NCBI RefSeq assembly: GCF_014251275.1
Contig: NZ_CP059183.1
Location: forward strand, 186,001 to 250,000
Origin: Blattabacterium cuenoti
GTDB lineage: Bacteria; Bacteroidota; Bacteroidia; Flavobacteriales; Blattabacteriaceae
Length of the DNA stretch: 64,000 nt
Reading direction: 5' to 3'
Shown here: one piece after another, positions 36,207-45,366 of the stretch
Position numbering within the stretch: the first letter of the stretch is position 1
How the letters are laid out: the number at the start of each line of letters is the position of its first letter
Translations under genes and position numbers: made by a program
Notes under the pieces: generated by a model
The model's input: only the letters and a program-made list of their open reading frames with translations
What the model was told of the DNA's origin: nothing
The model's database searches: none

Positions 36207-36383
36207 ATGAGTTTTTTAAAAAATTATTTAAAAATAGAAAAAAATATAGGAATTTTTCAATCAATTATATTAGTAATTTTTTTTATATCATTTTTTTTTA
36301 TAATATTTTTTGTTTTTTCAAAAAAAAAAAAATTTTATAAAAAAATAAGTTTTCTACCTTTAAATGATAAAGAAAAAAAATAA
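36207..36383 (+). CDS. ccoQ: CcoQ-like small subunit
   Basis: A 58-residue frame starts 3 bp after the ccoNO stop and ends 16 bp before ccoP. It has one hydrophobic helix (about residues 16-37), then a basic KKKK stretch and a short polar tail, as in CcoQ/FixQ proteins that stabilise the oxidase. Sequence support is weak, so position and topology carry the call. Residues 38-42 are encoded across a run of 13 A (36320-36332), which invites slippage. Confidence 0.75.
   Translation: MSFLKNYLKIEKNIGIFQSIILVIFFISFFFIIFFVFSKKKKFYKKISFLPLNDKEKK
36320..36332 (+). repeat. 13-A homopolymer inside ccoQ
   Basis: An uninterrupted run of 13 A follows TTTTTTC just after the membrane helix of CcoQ. Gain or loss of one A would truncate or alter the tail. 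Such runs are known sites of polymerase slippage in AT-rich symbionts. Confidence 0.9.
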
Positions 36384-36399
36384 TACATATTATTAACAT

Positions 36400-37290
36400 A
36401 TGAATAGGTATAAAATTCCTTATTTTATAATAATACCTTTTATTTTATCTGTTATATGGTTTATATTTTATACTTTTTTAAAAAGTTATGATCATATAAA
36501 TTATATAACTCATCCTATAACTATATATTTTTTCTTAATAAATACAATATTATTAATTGTTTTAGAATCTATAAATAATTTAATTTTTAAAATTAGATTA
36601 AAATCTTTCTCTTATAAAGAAAGAAAGAACATTTTAGAAAAAAAAGAGGGGAATTATTTTTATTCTCTTTACAAATTTATTTTTTTTGATCCTAAAAAAA
36701 TAAATAAAGAAATTAAAAAAATAGACCATGGATTTGATGTAATTATAGAATTAGATAATAAATTACCAATTTGGTGGATACATCTTTTTTATACTACTTT
36801 TATTTTTTCTAGTATTTATTTTTTTTCTTATTTATTTATGGATTTTTCAAATCCATATAAAGAATATGATATTTCTTATAGAAAACAATTAAAAGAAATA
36901 GAAATTTTTGAAAAAAATGTTCCTCAAGCGACAATAGAAAATTCTATTTTTAAAAAATATTTAGTAAATGACGGAAAATTACTTTTTAAAGAAAATTGCG
37001 CTACTTGTCATAAATCAGATGGAAGTGGGAACATAGGCCCAAACTTAACAGATGAATACTGGATAAATAAAGTAGAAAAAGATTTGTATAAAAATATATT
37101 TTATATAATATGGAATGGAAGTGAAAAAAATCCCGCTATGCGCCCTTTTGGAAAATCGAAAGAAATAAAAGGAAATGATATTGAAAAAATATCGAGTTAT
37201 GTTTATTTTATAAATAGAATAGATAAAAAACCATTAATACATAAATCTCCTCAAGGAGAAAAAATTTTAGAATGGAGTAAAGGAATATAA
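36400..37290 (+). CDS. ccoP: Cbb3 oxidase subunit CcoP (single heme c site)
   Basis: The 296-residue protein has two N-terminal membrane helices (about residues 5-25 and 38-58) and a FixP_N-like segment around HGFDVIIELDNKLPIWW. A further helix lies at about 127-147, and the C-terminal cytochrome c domain has CATCH at 200-204. The axial Met is likely in NPAMRPFGK. Only one CxxCH is present, whereas proteobacterial CcoP has two. ccoH begins 4 bp after the stop; no ccoG lies between them. Confidence 0.92.
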   Translation: MNRYKIPYFIIIPFILSVIWFIFYTFLKSYDHINYITHPITIYFFLINTILLIVLESINNLIFKIRLKSFSYKERKNILEKKEGNYFYSLYKFIFFDPKKINKEIKKIDHGFDVIIELDNKLPIWWIHLFYTTFIFSSIYFFSYLFMDFSNPYKEYDISYRKQLKEIEIFEKNVPQATIENSIFKKYLVNDGKLLFKENCATCHKSDGSGNIGPNLTDEYWINKVEKDLYKNIFYIIWNGSEKNPAMRPFGKSKEIKGNDIEKISSYVYFINRIDKKPLIHKSPQGEKILEWSKGI

Positions 37291-37294
37291 AATT

Positions 37295-37756
37295 ATGAGG
37301 ATAAAATTTAATTGGTTTATAGGAGTAACATTATCCATTATCTTATTTATAATTTTTGTTGTATTCATAGCTTTTATTTTACCAATTATTTTTCCAAATG
37401 TAAAAAGTCAATTGATATCAAACGAATATTACAAAGAAGAAATTAAATATCAAGAAATAATAAATGAGAAAAAAAATACAATTAAATTCCCTAATAGAAT
37501 AAAAGTCCTTATTTCAAAAAATGGTATTATTACAACATTTCCTTTAGATAAAGGAAATGTTGTACATGGAGTTTTAACTTTACTAAGATTTTCTTCTAAT
37601 AAACTAGATATTAAAAAAAATTTTTACTTTATTAAATTTTTTGAAAAGAGGTTATTTATTTCAAAAAATGAATTGAAAAAAGGATATTATAAATTGATAA
37701 TTAGATTTGTATCGGATAGAAAATATTTTTTTGAAAAAGATTTATTTTGGAAATAA
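37295..37756 (+). CDS. ccoH: CcoH/FixH family protein
   Basis: The 153-residue protein has one N-terminal transmembrane helix (about residues 9-32). It is followed by a segment with the LISNEYYKEEIKYQEIINEKKN pattern typical of FixH and then a beta-rich domain. FixH proteins assist cbb3 assembly. The gene follows ccoP directly, where many Bacteroidetes first have ccoG. Motif and position agree, although sequence conservation beyond residue 60 is low. Confidence 0.85.
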   Translation: MRIKFNWFIGVTLSIILFIIFVVFIAFILPIIFPNVKSQLISNEYYKEEIKYQEIINEKKNTIKFPNRIKVLISKNGIITTFPLDKGNVVHGVLTLLRFSSNKLDIKKNFYFIKFFEKRLFISKNELKKGYYKLIIRFVSDRKYFFEKDLFWK

Positions 37757-37782
37757 AAGTATACGAAAATATTATTTAAATT

Positions 37783-40062
37783 ATGAAGAAAAAAATAAAC
37801 AATCTTCGTGAAGAATCGTTGAATTATCATAGTGAATTTCCTTCAGGAAAAATACAAATTTCACCCACAAAAAAATATGATAATCAAAGAGATTTATCTC
37901 TTGCTTATTCTCCAGGAGTTGCTGAACCATGTAAAGAAATTGCTATTTCTCCTATAAATGCATACAAATACACTTCTAAAGGAAATCTTGTAGCAGTTAT
38001 TACTAATGGAACTGCAGTATTAGGTCTTGGAAATATAGGGGCTTTAGCATCTAAACCAGTAATGGAAGGTAAAGCCCTTTTATTTAAAATATTTTCTGAT
38101 ATTGATGTATTTGACATTGAAATTAATGAATCTAATACAGATAAATTTATAGAAATAGTAAAATCATTATCTCCTACTTTTGGAGGTATTAATTTAGAAG
38201 ATATTAAAGCTCCAGAAGCTTTTGAAATAGAAAGAAGACTACAAGAAGAATTAGAAATTCCAGTAATGCATGATGATCAACATGGAACTGCTATTATTTC
38301 AGGAGCAGCATTATTAAATGCAATTTATTATGTAAAAAAAAACATTAATAATATTAAAGTGGTAGTTAATGGAGCTGGTGCTGCAGCTATTTCTTGTACA
38401 AGAATATATAAAAAACTTGGAGTTAATCGTAAAAATATTCTTATGTTTGATAGTAAAGGATTATTACACTTTTCTAGAAATGATTTAAATGATGAAAAAA
38501 AAGAATTTTGTGTAAATGTTTATCCAATACAAAGATTAGAACAGGCAATTAAAAATGCAGATGTATTTATTGGTTTATCTACAGGTGGGATCCTTACTAC
38601 TAAAATGTTAAAGAGTATGGCAAAAAATCCTATTGTATTTGCTATGGCTAATCCTGAACCAGAAATAGATTACAATTTAGCAGTAAAAATACGTCCAGAT
38701 ATAATTATGGCAACTGGAAGAAGTGATTATCCTAATCAAGTTAACAATGTATTAGGATTTCCTTATATATTTAGAGGAGCATTGGATGTACAAGCAAGTG
38801 TTATTAACGATGAAATGAAATTAGCTGCTATACATGCAATAGCATCTTTAGCAAAAGAAACTGTTCCAGAACAGGTTAATATTGTTTATAATAAAAAAAA
38901 TATTTCTTTTGGAAAAGAATATATAATTCCAAAACCTTTTGATAATAGATTGATATCCCGTGTATCCCCAGCTGTTGCTAAAGCCGCTATGGAATCTGGA
39001 GTAGCAAAAAATCCTATATTAGATTGGAATTCATATAAAGAAAAATTACTTGATAGAATGGGTTTTGAAAGTAAAATTCTTAGAATGATTCAAAATAGGG
39101 CAAAAACAGATCCTAAAAAAATTGTGTTTTGTAATGGAGAAGAATATGATATTATTAAATCAGTACAAATTCTTAACGAAGAAGGTATTATTCATGATCC
39201 TATAGTTTTAGGGAACGAAACACGTATAAAAAAAATAATAAAAGAAAATAAATTAAACATTGAACTAAACATTATAGATCCGGAAAAAGAAGAAAATAGA
39301 AAAAAAGTAGAATGTTATGCAACAATGTTTTGGAAAAAAAGAAATAGAAAAGGTATAACTTTATATGATTCTAAAATACGTATGAGGACTATTGACTATT
39401 TTGGTGCAATGATGGTTGATCAAAAAGAAGCAGATGCAGTAATTACAGGTTACTCTAGGAATTTTTCATTAAGTTTACGTCCTATGTTAGAAGTTATAGG
39501 TAGTTCAAATTCAATTCGTAAAATAGCAGGTATGATGATTTTACTATCTAAAAAGGGGCCATTATTTTTAGCAGATACAGCTGTAATACCAGATCCTAAT
39601 AGTGAAGAATTAGCAAGAATAGCCATTATGGCAGCTAGTGTAGTAAAATGGTTTGATATAGAACCACATATAGCAATGCTTTCTTTTCAAAATTTTTCTT
39701 CAAATTCAAAAATATCATGTAAAATGTCAAAAACAGTTTCATTCTTGCATAAAAAATATCCTAATCTTATAGTAGATGGAGAGTTACAACCTGATTTTGC
39801 TTTAAATGAATTTTTATTATCTAGTAAGTTTCCTTTTTCAAAACTTGTAAAGAAAAAAGCAAATATATTTATTTTTCCTAATCTTGAATCAGGAAACTTA
39901 ACATATAAATTTATTAGAGGGTTAGGAGATGTTAAGATAATAGGACCTGTAATGCTAGGAATGAGAAAACCAGTTCATGTAATGCAAATGCAATCTAGTA
40001 TAGAAGAAATTGTAAATCTATCTACTATAGCTGTAATTGATGCCCAACTCAGAAAAAACTAA
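37783..40062 (+). CDS. maeB: NADP-dependent malic enzyme with phosphotransacetylase-like domain
   Basis: The 759-residue protein makes pyruvate and NADPH from malate. The malic enzyme part (about residues 1-430) has SLAYSPGVAEPCKEI, VLGLGNIGALASKPVMEGK, the metal-binding EDIKAPEAFEIE and MHDDQHGTAIIS, and a Rossmann motif in VVNGAGAAAISC. The C-terminal part (about 430-759) resembles phosphotransacetylase and is usually regulatory in MaeB. It links TCA intermediates to the PdhB reaction. Its end overlaps murI by 4 bp on the opposite strand. Confidence 0.96.
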   Translation: MKKKINNLREESLNYHSEFPSGKIQISPTKKYDNQRDLSLAYSPGVAEPCKEIAISPINAYKYTSKGNLVAVITNGTAVLGLGNIGALASKPVMEGKALLFKIFSDIDVFDIEINESNTDKFIEIVKSLSPTFGGINLEDIKAPEAFEIERRLQEELEIPVMHDDQHGTAIISGAALLNAIYYVKKNINNIKVVVNGAGAAAISCTRIYKKLGVNRKNILMFDSKGLLHFSRNDLNDEKKEFCVNVYPIQRLEQAIKNADVFIGLSTGGILTTKMLKSMAKNPIVFAMANPEPEIDYNLAVKIRPDIIMATGRSDYPNQVNNVLGFPYIFRGALDVQASVINDEMKLAAIHAIASLAKETVPEQVNIVYNKKNISFGKEYIIPKPFDNRLISRVSPAVAKAAMESGVAKNPILDWNSYKEKLLDRMGFESKILRMIQNRAKTDPKKIVFCNGEEYDIIKSVQILNEEGIIHDPIVLGNETRIKKIIKENKLNIELNIIDPEKEENRKKVECYATMFWKKRNRKGITLYDSKIRMRTIDYFGAMMVDQKEADAVITGYSRNFSLSLRPMLEVIGSSNSIRKIAGMMILLSKKGPLFLADTAVIPDPNSEELARIAIMAASVVKWFDIEPHIAMLSFQNFSSNSKISCKMSKTVSFLHKKYPNLIVDGELQPDFALNEFLLSSKFPFSKLVKKKANIFIFPNLESGNLTYKFIRGLGDVKIIGPVMLGMRKPVHVMQMQSSIEEIVNLSTIAVIDAQLRKN

Positions 40063-40862
40063 ATTACATGAATATTTATAAATACATTTTTTCCAAAAAG
40101 ACACTTTACTTTTTTATAAAAAAAACAAGGAATAGAACTAGACGTATAAAATATTATTTTTTCTTTCCATAAAGATATAGGAGTTATGCATAACATATCT
40201 TTATCATACAATTTTTTTTTTATTTCTTTTACTACTATAGTTTGTATATCAATTAAATGGACTTTTCCATGATAAAATTTTTCAAATTCTTGTTTAATAA
40301 ATAAATAATGAGTACAAGCTAATAACAAGGCATCTATTGACTTTAGAGTATTTAAATAATTTTTTAAAAAAAAATTCATTATTTTTATATTTGTTCCTTT
40401 TTCTATTAAAAGAGCTAGAAATGGGATTGATATTGAAATAATGTTTAAATGATGATAATATTTTATTATATTTTTAATATAAAAATTTGAATTTATGGTT
40501 GCTGTAGTTCCAATTATTCCTATTCTTTTAAAAGAAAAAAAAATTTTATTTTTTATTACTGGATTTATAACATCGAAAATTAATATTTTTTTTTTAAATT
40601 TTTCTTTAATAATTTCTAAAGCGTTAGAAGTAATTGAATTACATGCTATTACTATGGCTTTACATTTTTTTTCATAAAGAAAAGATACCATTTTAATGGA
40701 TTTTTCTATAATGAATTTTTTAGATTTTTCTCCATATGGCATATTTTTAGTATCTCCAAAATAAATAATATTCTCATTTGGCATTTGTTTTTTTATTTCT
40801 TTAGCTATAACAAGACCTCCTATTCCAGAATCAAAAATTCCTATAGGATAGCTATTTTTCAT
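40059..40862 (-). CDS. murI: Glutamate racemase
   Basis: The 267-residue cofactor-independent racemase makes D-glutamate for peptidoglycan. The first catalytic Cys is in VIACNSITSNA and the second in LLACTHYLF. FDSGIGGLVIAKEI and the YFGDTKNMPYGEKS segment are the N-terminal family motifs. It complements dapF and the mur cluster in the window, all pointing to a retained cell wall. It is convergent with maeB. Confidence 0.95.
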   Translation of the reverse strand: MKNSYPIGIFDSGIGGLVIAKEIKKQMPNENIIYFGDTKNMPYGEKSKKFIIEKSIKMVSFLYEKKCKAIVIACNSITSNALEIIKEKFKKKILIFDVINPVIKNKIFFSFKRIGIIGTTATINSNFYIKNIIKYYHHLNIISISIPFLALLIEKGTNIKIMNFFLKNYLNTLKSIDALLLACTHYLFIKQEFEKFYHGKVHLIDIQTIVVKEIKKKLYDKDMLCITPISLWKEKIIFYTSSSIPCFFYKKVKCLFGKNVFINIHVI

Positions 40863-40970
40863 TATACATCATAAGTAATAAAAAATTGTGTATTATTTAG
40901 ATAACATGCAATAATATAACAAACACTACAATAATATGATAGAAATAGTAACAATAAAAATAAAATTATA

Positions 40971-41207
40971 TTATAAAGAAAGTTTTTTTAATAATTTATT
41001 TTTCCATCTGGAAGCTTTATTAATATGAATAATTTTTTTTTTAGATAGTTTGTCGATCATAGATATTACTAAATGCAAATCTTTTTTATTTTTATTCTGT
41101 AATAATTTTTTTATAGCTGTTTTTGTACTTTTATGTACATATCTATTACGTAATCGCCTTACATAATTTTGTCTAATTCTCTTAAAAGAAGATAAGTGGT
41201 TTGCCAT
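40971..41207 (-). CDS. rpsT: 30S ribosomal protein S20
   Basis: The 78-residue, strongly basic protein matches bS20: MANHLSSFKRIRQNYVRRLRN, then KSTKTAIKKLL, and a C-terminal KKKIIHINKASRWKNKLLKKL. It binds 16S rRNA in the small subunit. It lies between murI and tRNA-Glu on the same strand. Typical bS20 is about 85 residues, so this is slightly short. Confidence 0.95.
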   Translation of the reverse strand: MANHLSSFKRIRQNYVRRLRNRYVHKSTKTAIKKLLQNKNKKDLHLVISMIDKLSKKKIIHINKASRWKNKLLKKLSL

Positions 41208-41251
41208 TATAAGTACAAATTAATTTTTTATAATACTATTTTATATTTATA

Positions 41252-41323
41252 TAGCCCATAGGGGAATCGAACCCCTCTTTCCAGGATGAAAACCTGAGGT
41301 CCTAACCAATAGACGAATGGGCC
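41252..41323 (-). tRNA. tRNA-Glu (anticodon TTC)
   Basis: On the minus strand the 72-nt cloverleaf starts GGCCCAT and ends ATGGGCT plus discriminator A; the first acceptor pair is G-U. The anticodon arm TCAGG-TTTTCAT-CCTGG gives TTC. The T arm reads AGGGGTTCGATTCCCCT. CCA is not encoded. It lies 45 bp upstream of rpsT. Confidence 0.97.
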
Positions 41324-41398
41324 AATAGTTACAAAATACAAATTAAGTATTTTTTTTAAAAAAAAAAATAATATTTTTTTTATGGTAAAATTTATACA

Positions 41399-42649
41399 TT
41401 ACATTGTAATTGAAAAACTTAAATGTTTTAAATCTTTCCAAAAATTAGGATACGACTTATTTACTACATATGGTTCTTCTATTTTTAAAGAAAAACAACA
41501 TAATGCAAAAGTTGTAAAAGACATAGCCATTCTATGATCTTGATATGTTTTAACTTCTATAGGTAATTTTTTTTCTTTATAATTTTTATAAAAATCTTTA
41601 ATTTCAAAATCATAATTTGTAATGTTTGTTATAATTCCAAATTTTAGTAGTTCTTTTTTCAAAGCTTCTAATCTATCCGTTTCTTTGATTCTTAAAGTTT
41701 CTAATCCTTTTAATTTACATTTTATTCCGAGGGAAGCACAAGTAACTGCAATAGTTTGTGCAATATCAGGTGTTTCATTTAAATTTAATTCTATATATTT
41801 TTTATGATAAAAATTAATATTTTTTACCAATTTTATTTCATTATTATTAAATATAGTTGATATTCCAAAATATTTTTTATATATAGTGGAAATCATTTTA
41901 TCTCCTTGTAAACTTTTTTTATTATATGAATATAAAGTAACATTACTATTTTTAGAAATACTTACCATAGAATAATAATATGAAGCAGAACTCCAATCAG
42001 ATTCTACTTTGAAATATTTTTTACCAATTTTCTTTCCTGGATAAATATGAATCATTTTGTTTGTCCAAGTTGCTATAATGCCTGAAGATATTAATAAATC
42101 AAATGTCATTTTTATATAAGGAAGAGATGTTATGTGGTTTTCTAAAAATATTTTTAATCCATTTTCAAATTTACTAGCTATTAACATTAAAGAACTAATA
42201 TACTGACTACTTATTTTTGCATCTATTGTAATTTTACCTCCTAATATTTTTTTTCCAAATATTTTAATTGGAGGAAAACCTATTTTTTCTAAATAATCAA
42301 TTTTAGCTCCTAATTTTATTAAAGAATCTACAAGAACAGAAATTGGTCTTTCTTTCATTCTATTTGATCCAGTTAGAATGACTTCTTTTTTTTCTTGTAT
42401 AGATAAATAAGAAGTTAAAAAGCGCATTGCAGTTCCAGCATGATTTATATCCAATATATTTGAAGTGCTAATTAAACTTTTTTTCAAAATATTTGTATCA
42501 TCACAATCTGAAATATTATCTATATAAATATCGTTTCCATAAATAGCTTTTAAAATTAAAAGTCTATTAGAGATACTTTTTGAACCGGTTATATATATAG
42601 AACCATGTAAATTATCAGTTTTTTTGCAAACATTAATATAAGAATACAT
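41399..42649 (-). CDS. aroA: 3-phosphoshikimate 1-carboxyvinyltransferase (EPSP synthase)
   Basis: The 416-residue enzyme adds enolpyruvate to shikimate 3-phosphate. It has ITGSKSISNRLLIL (substrate Lys/Ser), LDINHAGTAMRFLTSYL (PEP-binding, with NAGTA reading NHAGTA), LTGSNRMKERPI, and LRIKETDRLEALKKEL, and near the end YQDHRMAMSF. It follows AroK in the pathway and supplies chorismate for TrpE. It is slightly shorter than E. coli AroA (427). Confidence 0.95.
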   Translation of the reverse strand: MYSYINVCKKTDNLHGSIYITGSKSISNRLLILKAIYGNDIYIDNISDCDDTNILKKSLISTSNILDINHAGTAMRFLTSYLSIQEKKEVILTGSNRMKERPISVLVDSLIKLGAKIDYLEKIGFPPIKIFGKKILGGKITIDAKISSQYISSLMLIASKFENGLKIFLENHITSLPYIKMTFDLLISSGIIATWTNKMIHIYPGKKIGKKYFKVESDWSSASYYYSMVSISKNSNVTLYSYNKKSLQGDKMISTIYKKYFGISTIFNNNEIKLVKNINFYHKKYIELNLNETPDIAQTIAVTCASLGIKCKLKGLETLRIKETDRLEALKKELLKFGIITNITNYDFEIKDFYKNYKEKKLPIEVKTYQDHRMAMSFTTFALCCFSLKIEEPYVVNKSYPNFWKDLKHLSFSITM

Positions 42650-42741
42650 ATAGTATTTAGTATTACGTTAATTTTAAATTATATACTATTACTAGTTATA
42701 TAGTTATAGTATAGTATTATTTTTTTTACTATAGTTTTATA

Positions 42742-43719
42742 TTATAATTTTTTTATTTTTTCTTTTCTTTCCAAAACAATATTTACATTATCTATTATAG
42801 CATTACGATCAATATTATATTTTTTTAATAGTTCTAGGGGCTTTCCACTTTCTCCAAAAGTATCATTAACTGCAACAAAATTTTGGGGGATACAACAATT
42901 ATTAGTTGTCAAAATTCTTGCAATACTTTCACCTAATCCTCCAAAATAATTATGTTCTTCAGCAGTTACAATACATTTAGTTTTATTAATAGATTTTAAT
43001 ATTGTAGATTCATCTAATGGTTTAATAGTATGTATATTTATTACTTCACTTTCAATTCCTTTTTTTTCATATAATAATTTAGAAGCTTCCAGTGCTTCCC
43101 AAACTAAATGACCTGTACTAACAATAGTTACATCTTTACCTTCTGTTAAAACTATAGCTTTTCCTATTTCGAATATTTGATTTTTGTCTGTAAAATTTGT
43201 TACTTTAGGGCGCCCAAATCGTAAATATATTGGGCCTGAAAATACAGATATAGCTATTGTTGCTGCATATGTTTGATTATAATCACAAGTATTAATAACA
43301 GTCATTCCAGGTAACATTTTCATTAATCCTATATCTTCTAAACTTTGATGAGTAGCACCATCTTCTCCTAAAGTTAATCCAGAATGAGAAGCACATATTT
43401 TTACATTTTTATTAGAATAAGAAATAGATTGTCTAATTTGATCGTATACTCTAGAAGTTGCAAAATTTGCAAATGTTCCAACAAAAGGAATATATTCTGC
43501 AATACTCAATCCCGCTGCTATACCAATCATATTTGCTTCTGCTATTCCAATTTGAAAAAATCGTTCAGGATATTTTTTTGAAAATTCATTCATAAATAAA
43601 GAATTAGTCAGATCTGCACATAAAGCAACAATTCTTCTATTTTTTTCACCTAGAAAAGTTAAAGCTTTTCCAAATCCTGCTCTTGTTTCTTTTAATTCAA
43701 AACTTTTGTATATTTTCAT
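42742..43719 (-). CDS. tktB: Transketolase, C-terminal subunit
   Basis: The 325-residue half-enzyme carries the pyrimidine-binding and C-terminal domains: FFQIGIAEANMIGIAAGLSIAEYIPFVGTFANFATSRVYDQIRQS region (with the TPP-activating Glu in IAEANM), SHSGLTLGEDGATHQSLEDIGLM, and the C-terminal VTAEEHNYFGGLGE. It works with the N-terminal subunit encoded 1 bp upstream. Split transketolases are common in Bacteroidetes and archaea. The product, erythrose 4-phosphate, feeds aromatic synthesis. Confidence 0.93.
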   Translation of the reverse strand: MKIYKSFELKETRAGFGKALTFLGEKNRRIVALCADLTNSLFMNEFSKKYPERFFQIGIAEANMIGIAAGLSIAEYIPFVGTFANFATSRVYDQIRQSISYSNKNVKICASHSGLTLGEDGATHQSLEDIGLMKMLPGMTVINTCDYNQTYAATIAISVFSGPIYLRFGRPKVTNFTDKNQIFEIGKAIVLTEGKDVTIVSTGHLVWEALEASKLLYEKKGIESEVINIHTIKPLDESTILKSINKTKCIVTAEEHNYFGGLGESIARILTTNNCCIPQNFVAVNDTFGESGKPLELLKKYNIDRNAIIDNVNIVLERKEKIKKL

Positions 43720-43720
43720 A

Positions 43721-44590
43721 TTATAAATTTTTTTTTATTGGATAGTCCCCTAAGAAACTTTCAGGTAATTGTTTAAGAGCTTTTTTTAATTCATCTTCAT
43801 TAGGATATTTTCCATGCCAAGTATTATCTTTACTCATAAAATCAACTCCATATCCCATTTTTGTATACAATATTATAATAACTGGTTTGTTTTTTTTTGT
43901 TCTTTTTCTTGCGTTTTTTAAAACATTAATTACACTTACAATGTTATTTCCTTCTAATTCTTCTATTACATCCCATCCAAAAGATTCAAATTTTTTTTTA
44001 AGATTTCCAAGAGGTAAAACTTTATTTGTTGATCCATCTATTTGTTGTCCATTATAATCTACAGTTGCAATATAATTATCTATATTTCTAGATCCAGCAT
44101 ACAATACTGCTTCCCAAATTTGTCCTTCATTTAATTCACCATCTCCATGTAAACTATAAACTAATGAATCAAACTCTCTTTCTAATTTTTTTGCTAAAGC
44201 GGAACCAATAGCTACAGACATCCCTTGTCCAAGTGATCCAGAAGAAATTCGTATACCAGGTAAATTTTTATTGACAGAAGGATGTCCTTGTAAACGAGAA
44301 TTTAATTTTCTAAAAGAAGAAAGTTCTTTAACTGAGAAAAAACCTGTACGAGCTAATATACTGTAGTATACTGGTGAAATATGTCCGTTAGATAAAAAAA
44401 ATAGATCTTCTCCTTTTCCCTTCATAGTAAATTTTTTTGGATTATAATTCATAATTTTTTTATATAATGCAACAAAATATTCTACACATCCTAAAGATCC
44501 ACCTGGATGTCCAGATTTTGCATCATTAACCATTCTTAATATATCTCTACGTATTTGACAGCATAAATCATTTAAATAACTTACATTCAT
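43721..44590 (-). CDS. tktA: Transketolase, N-terminal subunit
   Basis: The 289-residue protein is the thiamine-diphosphate half: MVNDAKSGHPGGSLGCVEYFVALY, FLSNGHISPVYYSILA, GSLGQGMSVAIGSALA, and the cofactor motif GDGELNEGQIWEAV with VDYNGQQIDG. The C-terminal domains are encoded by the next gene, 1 bp after the stop, so the pair must assemble into one enzyme. This is a natural split, not a broken gene: both halves have complete domain borders. Confidence 0.93.
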   Translation of the reverse strand: MNVSYLNDLCCQIRRDILRMVNDAKSGHPGGSLGCVEYFVALYKKIMNYNPKKFTMKGKGEDLFFLSNGHISPVYYSILARTGFFSVKELSSFRKLNSRLQGHPSVNKNLPGIRISSGSLGQGMSVAIGSALAKKLEREFDSLVYSLHGDGELNEGQIWEAVLYAGSRNIDNYIATVDYNGQQIDGSTNKVLPLGNLKKKFESFGWDVIEELEGNNIVSVINVLKNARKRTKKNKPVIIILYTKMGYGVDFMSKDNTWHGKYPNEDELKKALKQLPESFLGDYPIKKNL

Positions 44591-44669
44591 TTTATTTTAT
44601 TTTTGTTTTAAAATAATTAATTAGATTAATTATATAATTATTTTAAAAAAACAAAATTAATAATTAATT

Positions 44670-45116
44670 ATGAGTATTAGTATACTAATAGTAAATAGAA
44701 AAGCAAGATTTAAATATCATTTTTTAGAATATTATGTTGCTGGGATTGAATTACTTGGAACAGAAGTAAAATCTATAAAGAAAAAAAAAGTAAATATAAC
44801 AGAAAGTTTTTGTAAAATAATAAATGGAGAATTATTTTCAGTAAATATGTATATCGCTGAATATGAATTTGGAAAGATCAATAATCATGAACCAAACAGA
44901 ATTAGAAAATTATTATTAAATAAAAAAGAATTGATTAGAATTAATAAAAAATTAATAAATCCAGGAATAACTATAATACCAATAGAATTGTTTTTTAGTA
45001 AAAAAGGTTATATAAAAATGAAAATAGTTTTAGCAAAAGGTAAAAAAGATTATGATAAACGTGAAATTTTAAAGAAAAAATATTTAACAAGAGAAATGAA
45101 ACAATTTTTTAATTAA
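44670..45116 (+). CDS. smpB: SsrA-binding protein SmpB
   Basis: The 148-residue protein binds tmRNA for rescue of stalled ribosomes. It has NRKARFKYHFLEYYVAGIELLGTEVKSIK, the FCKIINGELFSVNMYIAEYEFG stretch, HEPNRIRKLLLNKKE, and GYIKMKIVLAKGKKDYDKRE followed by a basic tail. The tmRNA gene itself is not in the window. Ribosome rescue may matter here given the many homopolymer runs. Confidence 0.95.
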   Translation: MSISILIVNRKARFKYHFLEYYVAGIELLGTEVKSIKKKKVNITESFCKIINGELFSVNMYIAEYEFGKINNHEPNRIRKLLLNKKELIRINKKLINPGITIIPIELFFSKKGYIKMKIVLAKGKKDYDKREILKKKYLTREMKQFFN

Positions 45117-45145
45117 ATTTTGTTTAATTAATTTAATTAATTATA

Positions 45146-45153
45146 TATATTTG
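45146..45153 (+). promoter_or_regulatory. Candidate -7 element (TATATTTG) upstream of the OmpA-like gene
   Basis: TATATTTG lies about 214 bp upstream of the OmpA-like start in the smpB gap. If used, it would give a long 5' leader of about 205 nt, as seen for some outer-membrane protein messages. Weak evidence. Confidence 0.25.
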
Positions 45154-45366
45154 TTCGTATTCAAAAATTTAAAAAAGTATAAAGAAAAAAAAATTATTTA
45201 TTGTATCAATTGTATTAAATCAATAAACAAAAAAATAAAATAAAGTAATGAATAATATGTAATGTTAATGAAAAATTTTATTTTATTTTTTTAAACAAAA
45301 TCGATTACTAGATTACTATTTTATTTATATTTATTTATTAGAGAAGTTTAAAGAAATTATAGTTTT

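Noticed and set aside
42742-44590. Transketolase as a gene broken by a stop codon
   Set aside because: The two halves have complete domains and clean starts; split transketolases are a known natural form.
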